A stretch of DNA of 15,809 nt from an uncultured Flavobacteriaceae bacterium (GTDB lineage Bacteria; Bacteroidota; Bacteroidia; Flavobacteriales; Flavobacteriaceae), in NCBI GenBank assembly GCA_913020685.1, contig CAJWAY010000023.1:1-15809 (forward strand). Reading direction: 5' to 3'. Below the pieces are notes generated by a model. That model was not told the DNA's origin and made no database searches. It worked only from the letters and a program-made list of their open reading frames with translations. Position 1 is the first letter of the stretch; every line of letters begins with the position of its first letter. Below are positions 1 to 6,914 of this stretch, piece by piece. The translations under genes were made by a program, and so were the position numbers.

Positions 1-347
1 AAGACTTGATCTTTGCTTCAAAAATTTGTAAACATACCAAATCAAATACCATTGTATTGGCAAAAAATGGTCAATTACTAGCCTCAGGCACCGGACAAAC
101 TTCAAGGGTAGATGCATTAAACCAAGCCATTGAAAAAGCTAAGCATTTCGATTTTGACCTCAATGGTGCTGTAATGGCAAGTGATGCTTTCTTCCCTTTC
201 CCCGATTGTGTAAAAATTGCTCACAAAGCAGGAGTATGTAGTGTCCTTCAGCCCGGAGGGTCAATCAAAGACCAACTTTCCATAGATTATTGCAACGAAA
301 ATAATTTATCTATGGTCTTTACTGGTACGCGTCATTTTAAACATTAA
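1..347 (+). CDS. purH: Bifunctional purine biosynthesis protein PurH (AICAR transformylase/IMP cyclohydrolase), C-terminal end
   Basis: This is the 3' end of a gene that begins before the window; the reading frame is open from base 3 and stops at 345-347. About 115 residues are visible. They match the end of the AICAR transformylase domain of PurH, which formylates AICAR to FAICAR in the last steps of IMP synthesis in the cytoplasm. Recognisable family features are a KSNTIVLAKNG stretch, the GTGQTSRVDA segment, ASDAFFPFPD, the QPGGSIKD turn and the terminal MVFTGTRHFKH. The end of the protein looks intact. mreB follows after 36 bases on the same strand, an order I recall as common in Flavobacteriia. 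The TTG at 6-8 is only an internal leucine codon, not a start. Confidence 0.95.
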   Translation, partial: DLIFASKICKHTKSNTIVLAKNGQLLASGTGQTSRVDALNQAIEKAKHFDFDLNGAVMASDAFFPFPDCVKIAHKAGVCSVLQPGGSIKDQLSIDYCNENNLSMVFTGTRHFKH

Positions 348-353
348 TTTTCA

Positions 354-361
354 TAACTTTA
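354..361 (+). promoter_or_regulatory. Candidate -7 promoter box ahead of mreB (TAACTTTA)
   Basis: In the 36-base gap between purH and mreB lies TAACTTTA, one base from the Bacteroidota -7 consensus TAnnTTTG. It ends 22 bases before the mreB ATG. No clear -33 TTG is visible at the usual spacing, so this is a weak candidate. mreB could instead be read through from purH. Confidence 0.3.
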
Positions 362-383
362 TAGATAATAAAATCAATAAGTT

Positions 384-1403
384 ATGGGTCTCCTAACCGA
401 GGAAATCGCAATAGATTTAGGTACTGCAAATACATTAATAATCCACAACGACAAAGTGGTGGTGGACAGTCCCTCTATAGTAGCAATTGACAGGACTACC
501 AACAAGATCATTGCCATAGGAGACGAGGCTAGTATGATGCATGGAAAGACACATGAAAATATTAAGACCATAAGACCCCTGAAAGATGGTGTCATAGCCG
601 ACTTTAATGCTTCAGAGCAAATGATCAATACCTTGATCAAAAGTATACCTACTCTCAAAAAAAAATTTTTTACCCCCTCACTAAGAATGGTTATTTGCAT
701 TCCCTCTGGGATCACAGAGGTTGAAATGAGAGCTGTAAAAGAATCTGCGGAGCGCGTTAATGGCAAAGAAGTTTATTTGATTCACGAGCCTATGGCAGCG
801 GCCATCGGAATAGGCATAGACATAATGCAACCCAAGGGAAATATGATTGTTGACATTGGGGGGGGAACTACAGAAATAGCCATCATAGCTCTGTCCGGAA
901 TTGTATGTGACAAATCAGTCAAGATTGCAGGAGATGTTTTTACCAATGATATTGTTAATTATATGAGAAGCAAACATAACCTATATGTCGGTGAACGAAC
1001 TGCTGAAAAAATCAAAATACTAATTGGCTCTGTAATTGAAGATCTTGAAAACCCTCCCGACGAAATGTCAGTGCAAGGAAGAGATTTGGTTACTGGAAAA
1101 CCCAAACAGGCAATGATCTCGTATACTGAAATTGCCAAAGCCTTGGACAAGTCTATCATAAGAATTGAAGAGGCCATTATGGAAGCTCTATCTCAAACCC
1201 CTCCAGAATTGGCAGCCGATATCTATAACACTGGAATATATCTTGCCGGTGGCGGAGCTCTCCTAAGAGGACTTGACGTTCGACTCTCCAGAAAGACCGA
1301 TCTACCTGTTTATATTGCCGAAGACCCACTGCAGGCAGTTGTAAGAGGAACTGGAATCACCTTAAAAAATATCGAGCGATATAAAACCATTTTGATCAAA
1401 TAA
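384..1403 (+). CDS. mreB: Rod shape-determining protein MreB (actin-like filament)
   Basis: MreB is a bacterial actin homologue that forms membrane-associated filaments and directs the elongasome for lateral wall synthesis. The 339-residue length is normal for the family. The nucleotide-binding motifs are present: phosphate 1 with DLGTANT at residues 11-17, phosphate 2 with DIGGGTTE at 157-164, and the adenosine motif with AGGGA at 288-292. The ATG at 384 starts directly with the conserved GLLTEEIAIDLGTANT region. It is the first gene of a tight same-strand run mreB-mreC-mreD-mrdA-rodA; mreC begins 6 bases after the stop. A run of eight G lies inside the phosphate 2 codons (858-865), and an A9T6 run lies at 657-671. 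Both remain in frame. Confidence 0.97.
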   Translation: MGLLTEEIAIDLGTANTLIIHNDKVVVDSPSIVAIDRTTNKIIAIGDEASMMHGKTHENIKTIRPLKDGVIADFNASEQMINTLIKSIPTLKKKFFTPSLRMVICIPSGITEVEMRAVKESAERVNGKEVYLIHEPMAAAIGIGIDIMQPKGNMIVDIGGGTTEIAIIALSGIVCDKSVKIAGDVFTNDIVNYMRSKHNLYVGERTAEKIKILIGSVIEDLENPPDEMSVQGRDLVTGKPKQAMISYTEIAKALDKSIIRIEEAIMEALSQTPPELAADIYNTGIYLAGGGALLRGLDVRLSRKTDLPVYIAEDPLQAVVRGTGITLKNIERYKTILIK

Positions 1404-1409
1404 GGACTT

Positions 1410-2222
1410 ATGCGGCAGCTCATCAATGCCCTAATTAAGTACAAAAACACTCTTTTATATACTGTGTTATTGATGATATCCCTTCTTTTTTTAAACCTAA
1501 GAAGTTTTTACCACCAATCCGTCTTTAGTAATGCAGCACTTGTTCTTTCAAGCAACATCAATCTAGCAGGGCAGAATATTTCAAATTATCTTGATCTAGC
1601 TAGTAGAAACGAAAAGCTAATTGCAGAAAATATTAAGCTTAAGGGGCTAGAATTAATTCTTTTTTCTGAGCAAGCCCAAAAAGATCAAGCCATCAATAGT
1701 TTTGCTTTTCAAGTTTTAGGAGCAAGAATTATCAAAAACAATTATCAAAGTGCAAGAAATTACTTAATAATAGATCAAGGATACCTCGATGGAATAGAAA
1801 AAGAAATGGGAGTAATATCCAGTGATGGTATAGTAGGTATTGTCAATCAAATTACTGCCAATTTTTCAAGTGTGATTTCCATATTACACCGAGATATAAA
1901 AATTAATGCGAGCTTTAAAAAGAATGGTGCTTATGGATCTCTTTCTTGGCAAGGCAACCACCCCAAAAGAATGAAATTGGACGATATTTCCACCATAAAT
2001 CCTGTTGTGGTGGGGGACACCATAGTGACCGGCGGCATGTCGGATTATTTCCCTCATGGCATACCAATTGGAAAAGTTTTAAATTTTAAAAAGCCTAAAC
2101 TCGAAGGTTACTACGATATTGATATTGAACTCTTTAGTAATCTTACGCAAAAAGAGTTCGTTTATATTTTAAAGAACAAAAAGAAGGATCAACTCAATCA
2201 ATTAAAAAATGAATCGCGATAA
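1410..2222 (+). CDS. mreC: Rod shape-determining protein MreC
   Basis: MreC is a bitopic membrane protein whose extracytoplasmic domain links MreB filaments to PBP2 and RodA. The 270 residues show a short cytoplasmic N-terminus, one membrane helix at about 12-30, a region likely to be coiled coil at about 60-95, and then the double beta-domain. Within that domain is the family signature GDTIVTGG followed by YFPHGIPIGKV (residues 202-223). A lysine-rich hydrophilic tail ends the protein. The ATG at 1410 is 6 bases after the mreB stop. The last 14 bases overlap the start of mreD in another frame, which indicates one operon and probable translational coupling. Confidence 0.95.
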   Translation: MRQLINALIKYKNTLLYTVLLMISLLFLNLRSFYHQSVFSNAALVLSSNINLAGQNISNYLDLASRNEKLIAENIKLKGLELILFSEQAQKDQAINSFAFQVLGARIIKNNYQSARNYLIIDQGYLDGIEKEMGVISSDGIVGIVNQITANFSSVISILHRDIKINASFKKNGAYGSLSWQGNHPKRMKLDDISTINPVVVGDTIVTGGMSDYFPHGIPIGKVLNFKKPKLEGYYDIDIELFSNLTQKEFVYILKNKKKDQLNQLKNESR

Positions 2223-2709
2223 TATAGTATCTGTTTTTCAGTTTTTTCTTTTGCTGTTTCTGCAATCTTTTTTGCTGAACATGATAAATTTATTTGGGTT
2301 CATCAATCCAAACCTCTATCTTTTATATATCATTGTCTACCGCTTGGATAGCAACCCAACTTTATTAATCATTTTGGGTTTTTTCATGGGGCTACTGCTC
2401 GATTTATTGACACAGGGATCAGGAGGTCATACCATAGCTACATTGACCATCGCTTTTTTGAGACCATCCATCATTAAATTTTCTTTTGGCGTGAATTATG
2501 ATGTTCCTATGGGAATGATTAAGGGAAGTCTGCTAAGTCAAAGATTACTGTATCTGTTGTTGATGGTGATGATTCACCATTTAGTGCTCTACAGTGTAAT
2601 CTACTTTAGTTTTAACAACACCATTACCATTCTAAAAAACACTCTTTTTACATCTTTTTTTACCTTTATAATGGTATACATTTCATTGGGATTATTTAAA
2701 GAAAAATGA
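2209..2709 (+). CDS. mreD: Rod shape-determining protein MreD
   Basis: MreD is a small polytopic inner-membrane component of the elongation complex. The 166 residues are very hydrophobic, with about five to six predicted membrane segments, and contain the characteristic GFFMGLLLDLLTQGSGGHT-type stretch at about residues 57-75. Sequence similarity in this family is low, so position also supports the call: it sits between mreC and the PBP2 gene, overlapping mreC by 14 bases at its start and mrdA by 4 bases (ATGA) at its end. The ATG at 2209 is the natural start. Length is close to the usual 160-170 residues. Confidence 0.92.
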   Translation: MNRDNIVSVFQFFLLLFLQSFLLNMINLFGFINPNLYLLYIIVYRLDSNPTLLIILGFFMGLLLDLLTQGSGGHTIATLTIAFLRPSIIKFSFGVNYDVPMGMIKGSLLSQRLLYLLLMVMIHHLVLYSVIYFSFNNTITILKNTLFTSFFTFIMVYISLGLFKEK

Positions 2710-4571
2710 TTAGGCGTTTTTTTTTACCGGCTATAACTCTTTTGTCTGCTTTTGTTTTTATAGGAAGGCTCATCAGTTTGCAATTACTCAATTCATCTTA
2801 CAAACTCCTCTCAGATGGCAATGCTGTAATTGAAAACTCCATTTACCCAGAACGTGGCTATATCTATGATAGAAACAATAAACTCTTGGTTTCCAACCAG
2901 CCTGTATATGATTTAATGGCCATTCCAGAAAATATTACTTCCTTTGACACCCTTGAACTCTCTAAAATATTGGGTGTTTCAAAACATGACCTTAAAGATA
3001 AAATCAAATTTGCCAGAACTTTTTCTGTAAAACTCCCTTCCATAATTGTTGGAAAAATTTCCAAAGAACGCAATGCCGTAATTCAGGAAAAGATTTGGAA
3101 ATACTCCGGTTTTTTTCTGCAAAAAAGCTCAGTCAGAAACTATCCTATTTCTCTAGCTTCCAACTTATTGGGCTATGTTAGTGAGGTCAACAAAAACGAT
3201 ATGAAAAAAGACGATTACTACCGCTTGGGGGAATTGATCGGTAGACAGGGAATAGAGGAATATTACGAACACTTTTTAAGAGGAAAGAAAGGAAAGAAAT
3301 TTTATCAAAAGGATCGATTCAATCGAATCATAGGTTCCTATGAGGAGGGGGAGTATGATGTTCCTGTGGAGGGTGCGCAAAACCTTCACCTTACCATTGA
3401 CAGGGAACTTCAGCAATACGGTGAAGAATTATTTCAAAACAAAAGAGGAGGTATTGTAGCCATAGAACCCAAAACTGGGGAAGTACTTGCTTTGGTTTCA
3501 GCTCCCAGCTATGATCCCAATATACTAGTTGGAAGAAAACGATCCAAAAATTTTCGAAAACTGGTGTTGGATACAATTGGAAAACCACTATTCGACAGGG
3601 GTCTACAGGCACAATATGCTCCCGGATCTCCTTTCAAAACACTCAATGCACTTATTGCACTGCAAGAGGGAGTCATTGATACGGAGATGGAATACTTGTG
3701 CCAAAAAGGTCACTTCTACTCCCATGGAATGTTTATGGAATGTCATTGCAGACCTGGAACCAAAAACAACTTGAGCTCCGGCATTTACCGATCCTGTAAT
3801 ACTTATTTTACCAACATATACAGAAGGATTATAGATCGAGCAGGTGAAAATGTTGAGGATGGAATGAACATTTGGAATCAACATTTAAAGAGTTTTGGTT
3901 TAGGAAACTTCCTTGGTTATGACTTACCAATAGGGAAAAAAGGTTTTATCCCGGACGCAGATTATTACAACTATTGGTATAAAAAAGGGGGTTGGAAATC
4001 TGCTACGGTTGTTTCCAATGCCATTGGTCAAGGGGAACTGCTTACCACCCCCATCCAAATGGCCAACTTCACTGCCGCTATTGCTAACAGGGGGTATTTT
4101 ATTCAACCTCATTTCCTCAAATCTGTGATTAATGACTCTTTGAGTAAAGTATATGAAAAAAGGGAGACCACGATTGATTCCATTCACTTTGAAACGGTTA
4201 TCGATGGTATGTATCAGGTAGTAGAAAGAGGGACTGCAAAAGTTGCCAAAATCAAGGGAATCAATGTCTGTGGAAAAACAGGAACCGTCGAAAATTTTAT
4301 GAAAATAAATGGTATAAAAACACAGCTCACAGACCATTCCATTTTCATTGCTTTTGCTCCAAAAGACAATCCTAGAATTGCAATTGCAGTCTATGTGGAA
4401 AATGGTTATTGGGGGGCAAGGTGGGCCGCCCCAATTGCAAGTTTGATGATTGAAAAATACCTTAATGGTGATGTCAAAAGAAAATGGTTGGAAAACAAAA
4501 TGTTTAATGGGAGTTTGAAAGCAGAATACGAAAAACCTTATTCAGGAGAACAGTTTGTAATCAATGAATAA
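2706..4571 (+). CDS. mrdA: Penicillin-binding protein 2 (elongasome transpeptidase)
   Basis: PBP2 is a class B penicillin-binding protein that cross-links new peptidoglycan during elongation, working with RodA. Its 621 residues fit the family. Order of parts: a membrane anchor at about residues 6-25, a pedestal/dimerisation domain beginning near the PERGYIYDRN motif at 48-57, and the transpeptidase domain from about 240. The active-site motifs are intact: SxxK with S308 and K311 (GSPFK), SxN as S363-C364-N365, and KTG at 524-526. A cluster of Cys and His (C332, H336, H340, C346, H347, C348) lies between the first two motifs. The gene overlaps mreD by 4 bases and rodA by 8 bases, so all are probably cotranscribed. 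Long open frames on the opposite strand here are shadows. Confidence 0.96.
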   Translation: MIRRFFLPAITLLSAFVFIGRLISLQLLNSSYKLLSDGNAVIENSIYPERGYIYDRNNKLLVSNQPVYDLMAIPENITSFDTLELSKILGVSKHDLKDKIKFARTFSVKLPSIIVGKISKERNAVIQEKIWKYSGFFLQKSSVRNYPISLASNLLGYVSEVNKNDMKKDDYYRLGELIGRQGIEEYYEHFLRGKKGKKFYQKDRFNRIIGSYEEGEYDVPVEGAQNLHLTIDRELQQYGEELFQNKRGGIVAIEPKTGEVLALVSAPSYDPNILVGRKRSKNFRKLVLDTIGKPLFDRGLQAQYAPGSPFKTLNALIALQEGVIDTEMEYLCQKGHFYSHGMFMECHCRPGTKNNLSSGIYRSCNTYFTNIYRRIIDRAGENVEDGMNIWNQHLKSFGLGNFLGYDLPIGKKGFIPDADYYNYWYKKGGWKSATVVSNAIGQGELLTTPIQMANFTAAIANRGYFIQPHFLKSVINDSLSKVYEKRETTIDSIHFETVIDGMYQVVERGTAKVAKIKGINVCGKTGTVENFMKINGIKTQLTDHSIFIAFAPKDNPRIAIAVYVENGYWGARWAAPIASLMIEKYLNGDVKRKWLENKMFNGSLKAEYEKPYSGEQFVINE

Positions 4572-5823
4572 AAGTATAATTTACCGACTTGATTGGACAT
4601 TAATGTTAATTTATATATTACTATTAGTATTTGGTGTTGTCAATGTTTATTCTGCCACCTTTAGTGAGACTTCTGGAGGTCTTTTTGACTTCACTCAAGC
4701 TATTGGAAAGCAAGTGTTATTTATAATTTTTAGCCTTTTTATTGGCATAGTTATTCTTACAGTAGACAGTAAATTTTTTGAGCAATTCGCTACGTTGGCT
4801 TACTCCTTTAGCATTGTTCTTTTGGTAGGTCTTTTTGTTTTTGGGAAGACGGTTTCGGGTGCAACTTCTTGGTATAATATTGGTGGAATAAGTTTTCAAC
4901 CGTCAGAGCTGGCCAAAGTAACTACCGCGTTGATAATCGCGAGCATTTTAAGTAAGTTTCAATCGGATCTTAAGACCTGGAGAACAATATTCAAAATTGG
5001 TGCATATATTCTCTTTCCCATCATACTTATTATTCTACAACCTGATCCAGGATCTGCTTTGGTTTTCGGCGCCTTCTTTTTTCCATTGTTTAGAGAAGGA
5101 CTTAACTATGCCTATTTAATTATTTTTCTCACTGTATTTATCTTGTTTTTTATTACCCTAAGTTTTTCTTTTGTTGTGGTCATTGGAATAATTACGATGT
5201 TAATTTTTTTACTGTTCTTTATTTTCAAAAAGATTTATCCAAAAGTAAAAATTTTACCTTTTCTGATTTTACTAATGGTTTCAATTGGATTTTCATACTC
5301 AGTTAATTACATTTTTGAAAATGTTTTTGAACAACGCCACCGTGATAGGATCAATCTTGTTTTGGGAAAAGAAGTTGATTCTCAAGGGGTTGGTTATAAT
5401 ATCAATCAATCTAAAATTGCAATTGGTTCAGGAGGTTTAAAGGGCAAAGGGTTTTTGGAGGGTACTCAGACTAAAGGTGATTTTGTTCCAGAGCAACATA
5501 CTGATTATATATTCAGTACAATTGGAGAGGAATGGGGGTTTTCAGGAAGTTTTTTTCTAATTTTTCTTTTTTGTTTGCTCATTTTCAGAGTTATTTTTCA
5601 AGCTGAAAAACAAACCAACAAATTTCGAAGAATTTTCTCTTATGGAATAGCCGGACTTATTTTCACACATTTTTTTATTAATATCGGTATGTCTTTGGGC
5701 ATTGTTCCCACAATCGGAATTCCTCTACCTTTCATTAGTTATGGTGGGTCAAGCATTTTAGCCTTCAGCATAATGATTTTTATGCATTTAAACTTCGATG
5801 CCAATAGACTCAATGATTGGTAA
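4564..5823 (+). CDS. rodA: Rod shape-determining protein RodA (SEDS peptidoglycan glycosyltransferase)
   Basis: RodA polymerises lipid II into glycan strands and pairs with PBP2. The 419-residue protein is polytopic and shows the SEDS family motifs: GGISFQPSELAK at about 107-118, QPDPGSALV at 159-167, the extracytoplasmic EQHTDYIF segment whose D314 corresponds to the catalytic aspartate, the following GEEWGFSG, and the late PFISYGGSS at 389-397. An extra hydrophobic stretch at about 183-221 is strongly membrane-forming. It starts at an ATG that overlaps the end of mrdA by 8 bases, as expected for this partner pair. Its stop is separated by one base from the stop of the convergent permease gene. 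RodA is favoured over FtsW because of the operon. Confidence 0.95.
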   Translation: MNKSIIYRLDWTLMLIYILLLVFGVVNVYSATFSETSGGLFDFTQAIGKQVLFIIFSLFIGIVILTVDSKFFEQFATLAYSFSIVLLVGLFVFGKTVSGATSWYNIGGISFQPSELAKVTTALIIASILSKFQSDLKTWRTIFKIGAYILFPIILIILQPDPGSALVFGAFFFPLFREGLNYAYLIIFLTVFILFFITLSFSFVVVIGIITMLIFLLFFIFKKIYPKVKILPFLILLMVSIGFSYSVNYIFENVFEQRHRDRINLVLGKEVDSQGVGYNINQSKIAIGSGGLKGKGFLEGTQTKGDFVPEQHTDYIFSTIGEEWGFSGSFFLIFLFCLLIFRVIFQAEKQTNKFRRIFSYGIAGLIFTHFFINIGMSLGIVPTIGIPLPFISYGGSSILAFSIMIFMHLNFDANRLNDW

Positions 5824-5824
5824 C

Positions 5825-6904
5825 CTAGTGCTTTACATCTAAAATATCTCTGAGGCTGTTACCTAGTGTCATAAATGCCAAAACCAAACTCATTATAGCC
5901 AGTCCTGGTAACAATGTCAAATAAGGTTTTCCCAATAGCAAATATCTAAAGTGATCTTTTACCATCCCCCCCCAACTCGGCACGGGGGGTTGAGTGCCAA
6001 TCCCCAAAAAGCTCAGTCCACTTTCAATCAAGATTGCACTTGCAAAATTGGCTGCTGATATAACGATTAAAGGAGGAATTAGCAATGGAAAAATATGATA
6101 CCATATGATTCTCATTTGACCATATCCTAGTGTTTGAGCAGCCTTTACAAAAGTTTTTTCCTTTAGGGATAAAACCTGACCTCTCACGACTCTAGCTACC
6201 TCTACCCACATGGTTAATCCCACAGCGATAAAAACTTGCCAAAAACCTCGGCCCAAAGCCAAAGTAATAGCAATCACAATCAACAAAGTAGGAATGGACC
6301 AGAAAACATTGATTAACCAGACAATTCCTTTATCAAAATAACCTCCATAAAATCCAGCCAAAGCACCCAAAAAAACACCTATCAAAAGTGAAATAAATAC
6401 AGCAATAAACCCAACGGAAAGAGATATCCTAGATCCTATGATCAATCGACTTAACATATCTCTACCGTACTTGTCTGTTCCTAATAAGAATTTTTTTTCC
6501 TTTAAATGCTGTTTTTCAAAGCTAGATTCCGTAAGTGGTGATTGAAGTTTTGACGCTTCGATAAACTCAAAATAGTCTGTTGGGGAACCATAAGGTTGAA
6601 TTTCGGCTCCATCGGATCTTATCTTATAATCTTGTATCGGAATTTCTGATGTTTTATTTATCTCTCCTGAAAAAAAAGACCTGTTATTAGAAGGGTAATA
6701 ATTAGATTTAAATACCAAAACCTTTACTTTAAATCCCGGAGGTTTAGAATGAATTGATAAATGCATTTGGTTAGCATTGGAAGTACTGTCAGGAGCAATT
6801 TGATAGGCGAAAATGGCCATCAAAACCATACTAAGGATATAAATTGCGCTGAAAGGGGCCCACAGGTCTTTCAGAAATTTTTTGTAGACAACGGTCTCCC
6901 TCAA
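5825..6904 (-). CDS. ABC transporter permease, OppC/DppC type
   Basis: This is an inner-membrane subunit of a peptide/nickel-type (OppC/DppC) ABC importer. The 359 residues contain a first membrane helix at about 19-36, an insert of about 100 residues before the core (36-140), then LGTDKYGRDM at 141-150, five more hydrophobic segments, an EAA-like cytoplasmic loop at about 255-279, and the typical ESGLSFLGIG and PSWGGM segments at 294-313. No ATG is available before the first helix. The TTG at 6904 is the best start, 10 bases after the stop of the protease gene upstream; in-frame ATT and CTT codons just before it cannot be excluded. No binding protein, second permease or ATPase gene is adjacent. 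It converges on rodA with a one-base gap. A run of eight G (plus-strand C at 5966-5973) encodes part of the WGGM motif. Confidence 0.9.
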   Translation of the reverse strand: MRETVVYKKFLKDLWAPFSAIYILSMVLMAIFAYQIAPDSTSNANQMHLSIHSKPPGFKVKVLVFKSNYYPSNNRSFFSGEINKTSEIPIQDYKIRSDGAEIQPYGSPTDYFEFIEASKLQSPLTESSFEKQHLKEKKFLLGTDKYGRDMLSRLIIGSRISLSVGFIAVFISLLIGVFLGALAGFYGGYFDKGIVWLINVFWSIPTLLIVIAITLALGRGFWQVFIAVGLTMWVEVARVVRGQVLSLKEKTFVKAAQTLGYGQMRIIWYHIFPLLIPPLIVISAANFASAILIESGLSFLGIGTQPPVPSWGGMVKDHFRYLLLGKPYLTLLPGLAIMSLVLAFMTLGNSLRDILDVKH

Positions 6905-6914
6905 AATATCAAGA

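Noticed and set aside
657..671. A9T6 run in mreB as a frameshift site
   Set aside because: The frame is continuous, both flanks encode normal MreB sequence, and no overlapping alternative product is evident. It was noted only as a mild slippage risk.
374..766. 130-codon minus-strand frame opposite the start of mreB
   Set aside because: It mirrors MreB codons, has no recognisable motif and would need expression antisense to an essential gene.
3391..4337. Three sizeable open frames on the minus strand opposite mrdA, up to 137 codons
   Set aside because: They lie fully inside a clear PBP2 gene whose three active-site motifs are intact, and their translations show no domain or plausible start context. 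They are shadows of the coding strand.
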